Source: Eutrophobius brisbanensis (GTDB lineage Bacteria > Pseudomonadota > Gammaproteobacteria > Eutrophobiales > Eutrophobiaceae). From it: DNA of 64,000 nt. Where the stretch lies: positions 1,922,001 through 1,986,000 of the forward strand of contig JAYPQE010000003.1 of assembly GCA_038131795.1 (NCBI GenBank), read 5' to 3'. Both the position numbers and the translations under genes were made by a program. Shown here piece by piece: positions 27,881 to 34,820 of this stretch (positions are counted from its first letter, which is position 1; every line of letters starts with the position of its first letter). A model generated the notes under the pieces. It ran no database searches, was not told the DNA's origin, and saw only the letters and a program-made list of their open reading frames with translations.

Positions 27881-28666
27881 ATGACCCAGGATGACAATCT
27901 GATAATTGATGGTCACGCCTATACATCCAGATTACTGGTAGGCACAGGCAAGTATAAAGATTTTGAAGAGACCCAAAAGGCCATTGAGGCCAGTGGCGCT
28001 GAGATCGTCACCGTGGCCATTCGCCGTACCAATATCGGCCAGGAAAAAGGCGAAAAAAATCTCCTGGATTATATCCCCCCTGACAAATATACCCTGCTCC
28101 CCAATACGGCCGGTTGTTATGACGCCGACTCTGCCGTACGCACCTGCAGACTGGCCAGGGAACTGCTGGATGGTCACGATCTGGTCAAACTGGAAGTCCT
28201 GGGTGATGAGAAGACCCTGTATCCTGATATTCCAGCCACCCTGGCCGCCGCCGAGACACTGGTAAAAGATGGTTTCAAGGTCATGGTCTACACCACCGAT
28301 GATCCCATCATGGCCAGGCGTCTTGAAGAACTGGGATGTATCGCGGTGATGCCCCTGGCCGCCCCCATTGGTTCTGGCCTTGGGATCCGTAACCCCTACA
28401 ACATCCGTACTATTATTGAAAATGCCAGTGTCCCTATCCTGGTGGATGCCGGCGTGGGCACCGCCTCCGATGCCGCCATTGCCATGGAACTGGGTTGTGA
28501 TGGGGTATTAATGAACACCGCCATCGCTGAGGCAAAGAACCCTGTCCTCATGGCATCCGCTATGAAGAAAGGTATCGAAGCCGGCCGTGAGGCCTATCTT
28601 GCCGGCAGGATGCCAAGACGCGCCTATGCCAGTGCCTCGTCACCTATTGATGGGACGTTTTTCTAG
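27881..28666 (+). CDS. thiG: Thiazole synthase
   Basis: ThiG joins dehydroglycine, 1-deoxy-D-xylulose 5-phosphate and ThiS-thiocarboxylate to make thiazole phosphate. The 261 residues form a TIM barrel. LLVGTGKYKDFEETQKAIEA opens the protein, TVAIRRTNIGQ and LLPNTAGCYDADSAVRTCRL follow, and the phosphate-binding end is PILVDAGVGTASDAAIAMEL. The catalytic lysine is expected in LVKLEVLGDEKTLYPD. The gene follows thiS closely and ends 20 bp before an R1 repeat. Confidence 0.97.
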   Translation: MTQDDNLIIDGHAYTSRLLVGTGKYKDFEETQKAIEASGAEIVTVAIRRTNIGQEKGEKNLLDYIPPDKYTLLPNTAGCYDADSAVRTCRLARELLDGHDLVKLEVLGDEKTLYPDIPATLAAAETLVKDGFKVMVYTTDDPIMARRLEELGCIAVMPLAAPIGSGLGIRNPYNIRTIIENASVPILVDAGVGTASDAAIAMELGCDGVLMNTAIAEAKNPVLMASAMKKGIEAGREAYLAGRMPRRAYASASSPIDGTFF

Positions 28667-28758
28667 ATCTGTTAAAGAAAAAACCTGGACAGGATTAACA
28701 GGATTTCACAAGATTTACAGGATGTTTTGATTTTTGTCTTTTACATAGTGCCCATGCT

Positions 28759-28815
28759 GTCATTCTGGCGAATGCCAGAATCCAATAAAACAATGAGTCC
28801 GCCTTGCGGACACTT
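28759..28815. repeat. R3 repeat element
   Basis: A palindromic element with gtcattctggcgaatgccag (from 28759), an internal CTGGCG/CGCCAG-type hairpin and a second small hairpin gtccgccttgcggac. Related copies occur near 30.5, 32.45, 34.6, 40.5 and 40.6 kb. Confidence 0.65.
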
Positions 28816-28835
28816 AAACAAGCAGGGCTGAAATA

Positions 28836-29048
28836 ATGAAATACTTGATTATTATCGAGAAATCCAGCGGCGGTTTTTCAGCGTCTTCTCCAGACTTACC
28901 AGGTTGTATTTCAACAGGGAGTACGCCGGAGGAAACAGAACAAAATATGAGGGAAGCCATAACATTCCATATTGATGGATTAAGGGAAGATAGCTATGAA
29001 ATCCCCACACCTACCAGCCGATCTTCTTACGTTGAAATAGCCACATAA
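28836..29048 (+). CDS. Solo HicB-like protein
   Basis: A 70-residue protein of the HicB antitoxin-like fold: MKYLIIIEKSSGGFSASSPD, then LPGCISTGSTPEETEQNM and EAITFHIDGLREDSYEIP. This is the partially degraded RNase H-like domain of HicB without an obvious C-terminal DNA-binding helix. No hicA lies next to it. Solo HicB proteins are common, and their roles are mostly unproven. It lies inside an R1 inverted pair, like the complete hicAB locus 1.2 kb away. The two HicB proteins in this window are not close to each other in sequence. Confidence 0.8.
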   Translation: MKYLIIIEKSSGGFSASSPDLPGCISTGSTPEETEQNMREAITFHIDGLREDSYEIPTPTSRSSYVEIAT

Positions 29049-29289
29049 AGAAAAATTAGCCTGAGAGGCCAACATTATTTTTACTGGATTCCCACGTTCG
29101 CGCGAATAACGAATAAACAATGCCCCAATTAGATGTATTATCATCTTGTTAATCTTGTCTATATCATTGGTTGTTACATCAGTTCATTAACTTAATCAAT
29201 AAAGATCTTGTCCATAGCAATAACAAGATATATTTTTATCCTGTGAATCCTTTAAAATCCTGTTAATCCTGTCCAATCTTTTTTAAAAC

Positions 29290-30033
29290 ATGGCAACGAC
29301 AAACAAACGTACCATCCGCAGCTATGTCCTCCGCCAGGGCAGGATGACCGATGCCCAGGTCAAGGCACTGGATGAACTGTGGCCTGTTTACGGTATAGAC
29401 CATGAAGAAAATATGCTGGACCTGGATATATTATTTAACCGATCGGCGCCACGCATCCTGGATATCGGTACCGGCATGGGGGAAACCCTGATCCAGTTGG
29501 CTCCCCGGCATCCTGAGAATGATTATCTCGCCGTAGAGGTACATCGCCCCGGTGTTGGCAAGCTGCTGGACAACGCCCATAAAAACAACTTGACCAACAT
29601 CCGGGTATTTAACCACGACGTCATGGACGTCCTGAACTATCAACTCCCGGAGCGAGCTTTGGATGAGGTCTATGTCTTCTTTCCCGACCCCTGGCCCAAA
29701 AAACGCCATCACAAGCGACGCCTTTTGAACCCGGACTTTCTTACCTTGCTGCTGCCCAAACTCAAGTCCCATGCACGGCTATTCCTGGCAACGGACTGGC
29801 AGGACCTGGCAGAACACATGCGTGATGTCTGTGATGCCAATACAGGTTTAATTAACCTGGCAGGGACCGGTCACTACGCACCCCGTGCCGCCTGGCGACC
29901 CCTGACGAAATTCGAAAACCGCGGGATCAAGCTCGGGCATAAGGTGTGGGATTTATGTTACGGGGTAAAAATAAATAGACAGGATTTACAAGATGAACAA
30001 GATGGTTTTATAAAATATCAATCAGGCTACTGA
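29290..30033 (+). CDS. trmB: tRNA (guanine-N7)-methyltransferase, repeat-derived tail
   Basis: Methylates G46 of tRNAs to m7G using SAM. Typical motifs are present: RTIRSYVLRQGRMTDAQ at the N-terminus, SAM site LDIGTGMGETLIQLA, and the catalytic FPDPWPKKRHHKRRLL. TrmB proteins usually end soon after the LGHKVWDLCYG-type segment. Here the frame continues for about 20 residues (VKINRQDLQDEQDGFIKYQ) because an R1 repeat at 29974 onward is read as coding sequence. The 247-residue product is therefore slightly long, and the tail is unlikely to matter for catalysis. Its 3' end overlaps the convergent hicB by 12 bp. Confidence 0.95.
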   Translation: MATTNKRTIRSYVLRQGRMTDAQVKALDELWPVYGIDHEENMLDLDILFNRSAPRILDIGTGMGETLIQLAPRHPENDYLAVEVHRPGVGKLLDNAHKNNLTNIRVFNHDVMDVLNYQLPERALDEVYVFFPDPWPKKRHHKRRLLNPDFLTLLLPKLKSHARLFLATDWQDLAEHMRDVCDANTGLINLAGTGHYAPRAAWRPLTKFENRGIKLGHKVWDLCYGVKINRQDLQDEQDGFIKYQSGY

Positions 30034-30261
30034 CCCATATTTACTCAACAAATCATTACTATTTTTTGGTGCAGGTAATGGCTTACCCTCTCTTTTATAC
30101 AAAGTTATCGTCTCATCTACAATCTGGCAGAGTTCGTTGAAGACTTCTTTTTCATCTAAACCATGGCAACCTCCAAAAATCAAACCGGGCGCACTACCTA
30201 CATAGCATTGATCTTCTTCTGACCATTCAACTACTTTTAAATACCTTGCACTTTCTTTCAT
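30022..30261 (-). CDS. hicB: HicB antitoxin
   Basis: The antitoxin of a HicAB type II module, 79 residues. The HicB fold is recognisable in YLKVVEWSEEDQCYVGSAPG and the following GLIFGGCHGLDEKEVFNEL segment, which parallels the PDLPG-type core. A polar C-terminal tail follows. It overlaps hicA by 4 bp (ATGA) with hicA upstream, the usual order. Its 3' end overlaps the convergent trmB gene by 12 bp. Confidence 0.88.
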   Translation of the reverse strand: MKESARYLKVVEWSEEDQCYVGSAPGLIFGGCHGLDEKEVFNELCQIVDETITLYKREGKPLPAPKNSNDLLSKYGSVA

Positions 30262-30443
30262 TGCCTGGATTCCTTAATGGCTAGCTGAACAGCCTTAATT
30301 TGATATTTCTTGGCATCATTACCTCTGTTTCCAGAGAGTGTGACAGGTTTACTGACTTTTGCATGAATAAAATTCCGATGGCTTCCCTTACCGCCCCGGT
30401 TTTTAAACCCAGCGCGTTCCAGTTCCCTGATCTTCGGCGGCAT
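30258..30443 (-). CDS. hicA: HicA mRNA interferase toxin
   Basis: A 61-residue dsRBD-like toxin that cleaves mRNA independently of tRNA-programmed codons. The diagnostic GGKGSHRNFIH motif is intact, with catalytic His22, preceded by IRELERAGFKNRG and followed by a basic region. The module appears complete. It sits between inverted R1 copies and convergent to trmB, which suggests insertion into the trmB-cysQ intergenic space. Confidence 0.9.
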   Translation of the reverse strand: MPPKIRELERAGFKNRGGKGSHRNFIHAKVSKPVTLSGNRGNDAKKYQIKAVQLAIKESRQ

Positions 30444-30520
30444 TAGTCACTCCCTGACTATTTACACCTAAATTATAGAAATATTTTTAAATTAATCTAG
30501 TTTGATTTATCCGATAAAAA

Positions 30521-30590
30521 GTCCGCATTGCGGAAATTAAACATATGCTGGATTCCGGATAAATGCTCCGCATTTTCCGGAATGACGGGA
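30521..30590. repeat. R3-type repeat element
   Basis: Contains a tccgcattgcgga palindrome followed by ctggattccgga and a final tccggaatgacgg. It is related to the repeats near 32.45 and 40.5 kb and lies between hicA and cysQ. Confidence 0.55.
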
Positions 30591-30825
30591 GATTGAGTTA
30601 CGTCTCATGTCTCACAAAAATATTTTAACCATCCTGTTCATCCTGTCTTATATTTTTTTGGGTTTTGGCGTACGCGGGAATGACAAGGGGGAGAATACAT
30701 GCAAATTTAATTTAACGAAAAAAACCCTTTCTTCATCACTCCTTACCCCTTACTCCTCACACTTTAGGTCTCACGTCTCACAAAATTATCTTCAACTATC
30801 CTGTTAATCTTGTAAATCCTGTCTA

Positions 30826-31677
30826 TTAATTTGCCCCCGCCGCTTTCAGATAACTCCCCCAGTCAAACTCAGGGTCCCCCATCACCAGAAAATGCGGATT
30901 CAGGATCGAGTCTCTGGTGTTATACCTTAAGGGCTGAAGTTGAAGGTCTGTCACCTCACCACCCGCCTGGCGTACTACGCAATGGGCCGCTGCGGTGTCC
31001 CATTCCGAGGTGGGTCCGAACCGGCCATACACATCCACCACCCCTTCGGCAATCAAACAAAACTTCAATGAACTGCCCCGGTTAATGGTTTCAGTATCCG
31101 GCCCCAGTGATTGAAAGAAACGTTGCTGCACCTCGTTGGCATGGGAACGGCTGCCCGCCACCGTCAGGGCATCGGCCGCTGCCGGACGCGTATTAATCTC
31201 GACTGGGGCATCGTCTTCGGTCTGTTTAAACGCGGCGCTATCCACACTGGCAAAATACCCCACGTCAGACACCGGTACATGGACCACACCCAGGATAGGC
31301 TCATTCTGATTAATCAATGCGATGTTCACGGTAAATTCACCATTGCGCTTGATGAACTCCTTGGTGCCATCCAGAGGGTCCACCAGCCAGTAGGTCTCCC
31401 ATTCCTGACGGGTGTTATAGGGCAAGTCGGCAGATTCTTCCGACAACACCGGCACCTCGGGTGTTAATTCCTTCAGCGCCTTCATAATGGTTTTATGGGA
31501 GGCCATATCGGCGGCCGTCAACGGTGAATTATCGGCCTTATTCTCCACATCAAAATCCGAATTATAGACCTTGAGTATTTCCCCAGAGGCCTGGCGGGCA
31601 ATGTCCAGCACCGGCATGAGAAGTTGTTCCGGCGTGGTATGGGATAATCCTTTATACTGCATCAATCTGTCTCGCAT
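30826..31677 (-). CDS. cysQ: 3'(2'),5'-bisphosphate nucleotidase CysQ
   Basis: Hydrolyses PAP (adenosine 3',5'-bisphosphate) to AMP, removing the by-product of sulfate assimilation and of PAPS-dependent sulfotransferases. The 283 residues belong to the inositol monophosphatase superfamily. Metal motifs are ADNSPLTAADMASH, SEESADL, WLVDPLDGTKEFI (the DPLDGT box) and SEWDTAA. The stop codon is followed immediately by an R1 copy. It is divergent from the HAD nucleotidase gene with only 19 bp between the two proposed starts. The link to the sulfotransferase genes at 23-26 kb is biochemical rather than positional. Confidence 0.93.
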   Translation of the reverse strand: MRDRLMQYKGLSHTTPEQLLMPVLDIARQASGEILKVYNSDFDVENKADNSPLTAADMASHKTIMKALKELTPEVPVLSEESADLPYNTRQEWETYWLVDPLDGTKEFIKRNGEFTVNIALINQNEPILGVVHVPVSDVGYFASVDSAAFKQTEDDAPVEINTRPAAADALTVAGSRSHANEVQQRFFQSLGPDTETINRGSSLKFCLIAEGVVDVYGRFGPTSEWDTAAAHCVVRQAGGEVTDLQLQPLRYNTRDSILNPHFLVMGDPEFDWGSYLKAAGAN

Positions 31678-31696
31678 TTATCTGGAATTATTATCT

Positions 31697-32359
31697 GTGA
31701 TTATATGGAAAGAAATCGATACCGTCCTGTTTGATATGGACGGCACCCTGCTGGACCTGTACTTCGATAATTACTTCTGGCACGAATATCTCCCCAAAAA
31801 ATGGGGAGAACAAAACAATTTAGACCTCAAAGCGGCGCAGGATGCATTGATGCCAGGGTTTTATAAATGGGCCGGGACCCTGAGCTGGTATTGCCTGGAC
31901 CACTGGTCAGATCACCTTGGCATGGACATCCTCAAGCTAAAAGAAGACATCGGCCACCTGATTAAAGAACGCCCGGGTAGCCTGGATTTACTGGACTATC
32001 TCACCCGCATCAACAAGCGTAAGGCCCTGGTGACCAATGCCCATGCCGGCCTCATTGCCATGAAATTTAACGCCACCCGCATCGGTGATTATTTTGATGA
32101 TGTGTACTGCTCACACGACTTCGGCTTCCCCAAGGAAGACGTACAGTTCTGGGAGGCATTGCAAGAAGTCTACCCGTTTGAACCCGCCACAACCTTACTC
32201 ATAGACGACAACATCAACGTCCTGCATTCGGCAGACAAGTACGGGATCAAACACCTGCTGTCCATCGCCCAGCCGGACCTTAGCCGCCCGCCAAGGACCG
32301 AGAATGATTTCCCAATGATTGAGTCGTATGAACAGTTGATAAATGGGGAGGAGAATTGA
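31697..32359 (+). CDS. yrfG: HAD-superfamily GMP/IMP nucleotidase (YrfG-like)
   Basis: A haloacid dehalogenase-fold phosphatase close to the GMP/IMP 5'-nucleotidase YrfG. Motif I is FDMDGTLLDLYFDN, with the YFDN continuation characteristic of this subgroup. The WYCLDHWSDHLGMDI cap segment follows, then motif II ALVTNAH, and motif IV LLIDDNINVL. I chose the GTG at 31697 because it gives the usual family N-terminus (IIWKEIDTVLFDMDG) and has GGAA about 10 bases upstream. An earlier ATG at 31571 would extend deep into the divergent cysQ gene. The product is 220 residues, normal for YrfG. An R1 copy begins at the stop codon. Confidence 0.9.
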   Translation: MIIWKEIDTVLFDMDGTLLDLYFDNYFWHEYLPKKWGEQNNLDLKAAQDALMPGFYKWAGTLSWYCLDHWSDHLGMDILKLKEDIGHLIKERPGSLDLLDYLTRINKRKALVTNAHAGLIAMKFNATRIGDYFDDVYCSHDFGFPKEDVQFWEALQEVYPFEPATTLLIDDNINVLHSADKYGIKHLLSIAQPDLSRPPRTENDFPMIESYEQLINGEEN

Positions 32360-32645
32360 ATAGAAGGATTTACAAGATTAACAGGATGTCATGTGAGCAA
32401 TAAGGCGAAAGGCGTGAATGTCACGCCCTGCATAAGATGCATTTAACTCATTCGTCATTCCGGAATTTGCGTAGCAAATATCCGGTACCCCCTTCCCATA
32501 GGGAAGGTAGGATGGGGTCATTATAAGTGCGCCAATGGCGCTCATTATATTGATTAGATGCCGGGTCAAGCCCGGCATGACGAATTGGGCACATGACTGC
32601 ACCTGAATAAAATTCATCTTTTTAATCTTGTAAATCCTGTCTATT
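32359..32645. repeat. R1 inverted pair around an R3 element
   Basis: The 402-bp gap 32360-32761 has no gene. An R1 copy at 32359-32387 (tagaaggatttacaagatta) is matched by reversed copies at 32624-32645 and onward to about 32698. Between them lies an R3-type block at 32454-32583, with tccgga/tccgg and ccgggtcaagcccgg palindromes. Confidence 0.7.
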
Positions 32646-32708
32646 TATTTTTATTCATCCTGTTTATCCTGAATCAATCCTGACAATCCTGCCTATTCTT
32701 TCCACAAA

Positions 32709-32735
32709 ACAAAAAAACCGCCTTCCGGCGGCCGT
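32709..32735 (-). terminator. Intrinsic terminator
   Basis: On the minus strand, a CCGCC-GGAA-GGCGG hairpin is followed by seven T residues. It lies about 27 bp past the stop of the small membrane protein gene at 32762 and should terminate it. Confidence 0.85.
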
Positions 32736-32761
32736 TAAGATATCCTGAAATTAAGTATTAA

Positions 32762-32998
32762 TCAGTTGCTGGCTTTTTTAACCTTATCCAACTCCAAACG
32801 TAAGCGGGTGAGTTTAGTGACACTGTATCGCCCTAACATGTGCAATAACCACAGCCCCACCAATGCAATCAAGCCGTACTTTGTAGGGTCATCTGAATAT
32901 AAAACGGCGTAAATACCCATGCCAAAAACAGACAGAAGTAATGTCCAGTCAATTAACTGGATGATAAGGATTTGTGCTTTAATTGAACCGCCACTCAT
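32762..32998 (-). CDS. Small two-helix membrane protein
   Basis: A 78-residue protein I do not recognise by name. It shows two hydrophobic helices (about 18-35, DWTLLLSVFGMGIYAVLY, and 41-57, YGLIALVGLWLLHML), followed by a basic, charged C-terminal helix (RLRLELDKVKKASN). A dedicated terminator follows, which supports a real transcript. It is divergent from the NsrR-like regulator. Confidence 0.65.
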   Translation of the reverse strand: MSGGSIKAQILIIQLIDWTLLLSVFGMGIYAVLYSDDPTKYGLIALVGLWLLHMLGRYSVTKLTRLRLELDKVKKASN

Positions 32999-33133
32999 AC
33001 CGAAAGTATATATGTAATAATATGCCGTTGTGAAGAATTGATGCGAAATGGGTCAACATTTACCGATATATCCGCGCAAAAACATTAACTACTTCAAAAA
33101 TTGGCAAATTAATCCACAGGACCGCGTTTCAGT

Positions 33134-33574
33134 ATGCAAATCAACCAAATCAAACTCCGCGCCGCCTGGGTCATTCTGGTAACTGCAAGTATCGCCCTGC
33201 TGGACAATGATCAGACAGGCACCGTTCAGCAGGCTGCTGATCATTACGGCATCTCCGCAAACCACCTGGCAAAGGTAGCGCAGACCCTGGTACAACTTGG
33301 CTATGTACAAAGTTTAAGGGGTCGGGGCGGTGGATTAAAGCTGATCTTGCCAGCGGATGACATTAACCTGGGGGAAATCGTAAGAAGCACAGAAAACCTG
33401 CAGTTACTGGAGTGCTTTGGGGAAACATCAAGCTGCCCTATCGTCCCGGCGTGTAATTTAAAACGGATCCTGGCCAAAGCACAGGCGGCATTCCTTGAGG
33501 CCCTGGATGAATACTCTTTGTCAGATCTGGTAAGCAACCGGCGACAGTTGATCAAGATGCTGGAAGTGGCGTGA
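33134..33574 (+). CDS. Rrf2-family regulator, NsrR-like
   Basis: A 146-residue Rrf2-type repressor. The winged-helix core is QQAADHYGISANHLAKVAQTL, and the wing RGRGGGLKL (62-70) is strongly NsrR-like. The iron-sulfur cysteines are C94, C101 and C107 (LECFGETSSC, PACNLK), spaced C-x6-C-x5-C. NsrR proteins bind a 4Fe-4S cluster and sense nitric oxide. The N-terminus departs from the family: instead of the usual TDYALR-type first helix it reads QINQIKLRAAWVILVTAS, and the Asp8 that serves as cluster ligand in Streptomyces NsrR is absent. This could be divergence or a wrong N-terminus. Downstream is a cytochrome b561 gene. Confidence 0.82.
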   Translation: MQINQIKLRAAWVILVTASIALLDNDQTGTVQQAADHYGISANHLAKVAQTLVQLGYVQSLRGRGGGLKLILPADDINLGEIVRSTENLQLLECFGETSSCPIVPACNLKRILAKAQAAFLEALDEYSLSDLVSNRRQLIKMLEVA

Positions 33575-33700
33575 GAGACAGTGAGGAGTGAAGAGCGAGG
33601 TGTAAGGAGTTAATTTATAACTCTTCAGTTAATCCTGAAACATATAAATATTATTTATCTAAATCTAATGCTCACCCCTCCTCACTCCTAACACTTCTCC
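33575..33700. repeat. R2 inverted pair after the NsrR-like gene
   Basis: A gtgaggagtgaagagcgagg tract starts just after the regulator stop codon. A cccctcctcactcctaacac tract near 33665-33690 is an imperfect inverted copy. The pair could fold into a long hairpin in the transcript. Confidence 0.6.
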
Positions 33701-33808
33701 CTCATCTGTTTTTAAATAATAATCATTCCCATCTTTAATTTTTAACTTTTTTTTCATCTTCACATGGCTATACTTGGTTTAAATTTTGATCATTACAAAA
33801 GGGTGAGC

Positions 33809-34537
33809 ATGTCAGGATTACAGCCATATTCCGTATGGGACAGAATGACACGGATCTTTCACTGGGTGAATGCCATTTGTATCTTATTGCTGATGATGAT
33901 TGGGATAATGATCATCAATCATAATGCAATCGGCATAGACGGTAGTGAAGAACTCATATTAAAAAAATTACATTCCTGGGTGGGATATGTGTTTCTTGCC
34001 AACTTGATCTGGCGATATGTCTGGGGCTTTATCGGTAACCGCTATGCAAGGTGGGGCGCAGTCCTGCCAGTGGGAAAAGGCTATGTGTCATCCCTCAAGG
34101 AATATATCGCCGGCTTCAAGACCGGCAATCCTGTTCACTACCTGGGTCATAACCCGGCGGCCAGACTTAGTGTTTCCATTTTATTTCTGCTCATTACCAT
34201 ACAGGCCATTACCGGGCTGATCATCACCGGGACGGATGTCTTTTATCCTCCCTTTGGTGGATATATCCAGGAATGGATCGCCCCGGCGGGTGTTAACCCG
34301 GCAGACCTTCTACCGGGAAACCGTGAGATGTATGACCCAGATGCCTATGCCGAGATGCGCGCCTTTCGATCCCCCATTATTACCGTCCATCTTTATAATG
34401 CGTACCTGCTGATGCTTCTGATTCCATTTCACATTATCGGTGTCATCGTCACAGACATTAAAGAAGGCAGTGGGTTGATATCGGCCATGTTCACCGGCAA
34501 GAAAATGTTTGATAGCAAACCGGTGGATAGTGAATAA
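33809..34537 (+). CDS. Cytochrome b561 / diheme b-type membrane protein
   Basis: A 242-residue integral membrane protein of the bacterial cytochrome b561/Ni-Fe hydrogenase b-subunit fold. Four main hydrophobic helices carry candidate heme histidines in RIFHWVNAIC, LKKLHSWVGYVFL, ITVHLYNAYLL and LIPFHIIGV. It likely passes electrons between quinol and a periplasmic partner. I placed the start at the ATG at 33809, which has AGGGTG just upstream and gives MSGLQPYSVWDRMTRIFHW; an earlier in-frame ATG at 33764 would add 15 residues. The NsrR-like gene upstream suggests nitric-oxide or redox control, an inference from position. Confidence 0.85.
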   Translation: MSGLQPYSVWDRMTRIFHWVNAICILLLMMIGIMIINHNAIGIDGSEELILKKLHSWVGYVFLANLIWRYVWGFIGNRYARWGAVLPVGKGYVSSLKEYIAGFKTGNPVHYLGHNPAARLSVSILFLLITIQAITGLIITGTDVFYPPFGGYIQEWIAPAGVNPADLLPGNREMYDPDAYAEMRAFRSPIITVHLYNAYLLMLLIPFHIIGVIVTDIKEGSGLISAMFTGKKMFDSKPVDSE

Positions 34538-34594
34538 AGGTTTATTGTAAGACGACAAATGTAGATTCATAAGAAGTTATAAACTCTAACAGCT

Positions 34595-34683
34595 GTCATG
34601 CTGGCGAACGCCAGCATCCAATCAATAATGAGCGCCTTTGGCGCGCTAAATCTATTAGATTCTGGCGTTCGCCAGAATGACGG
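34595..34683. repeat. R3 composite foldback element
   Basis: An 89-bp element whose outer arms gtcatgctggcgaacgccag and ctggcgttcgccagaatgac are inverted copies. A central gcgcctttggcgc hairpin sits between them. The whole could form a long cruciform. It lies between the cytochrome b561 gene and the FAH-type gene, in a 283-bp gap that otherwise shows only an R2-like tract near 34.72 kb. Confidence 0.75.
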
Positions 34684-34820
34684 TTTTTAACTGTTTACAT
34701 TACATTAACGTCCTAGGTCTTACGACTCACATATTACATTTCTCCAATAACCTTGCCTTTGCCATCAAAATTGACATATATTCACCCTATAACTAATCAA
34801 ATAATCACGGGGGAGCGGTA

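Larger units (their letters stand above)
28687..29274. repeat. R1 inverted pair bracketing the solo hicB
   Basis: A perfect 19-bp inverted repeat, ggacaggattaacaggatt, occupies 28687-28705 with its reverse complement at 29256-29274; weaker R1 similarity extends inward from both. The 588-bp bracketed segment contains an R3 element and the solo HicB-like gene. The left copy begins 20 bp after the thiG stop and the right copy ends 15 bp before the trmB start. Confidence 0.8.
29974..30827. repeat. R1 inverted pair bracketing hicAB
   Basis: A perfect 21-bp inverted repeat (core gacaggatttacaagat) lies at 29974-29994, inside the trmB 3' end, with its reverse complement at 30807-30827, abutting the cysQ stop codon. 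The 854-bp bracketed segment contains hicA-hicB, an R3 element near 30521-30590, and R1/R2 tracts near 30.64 and 30.74 kb. The 380-bp gap between hicA and cysQ (30444-30825) consists largely of this repeat DNA; I see no gene there. Confidence 0.78.

Noticed and set aside
30607..30807. A 66-codon plus-strand frame between hicA and cysQ
   Set aside because: It consists mostly of R1 and R2 repeat sequence; there is no good ribosome-binding site and no family resemblance.
32378..32617. A 79-codon minus-strand frame downstream of the HAD nucleotidase gene
   Set aside because: It is read through R3 and R1 repeats, and its amino acids reflect the palindromes rather than a protein.
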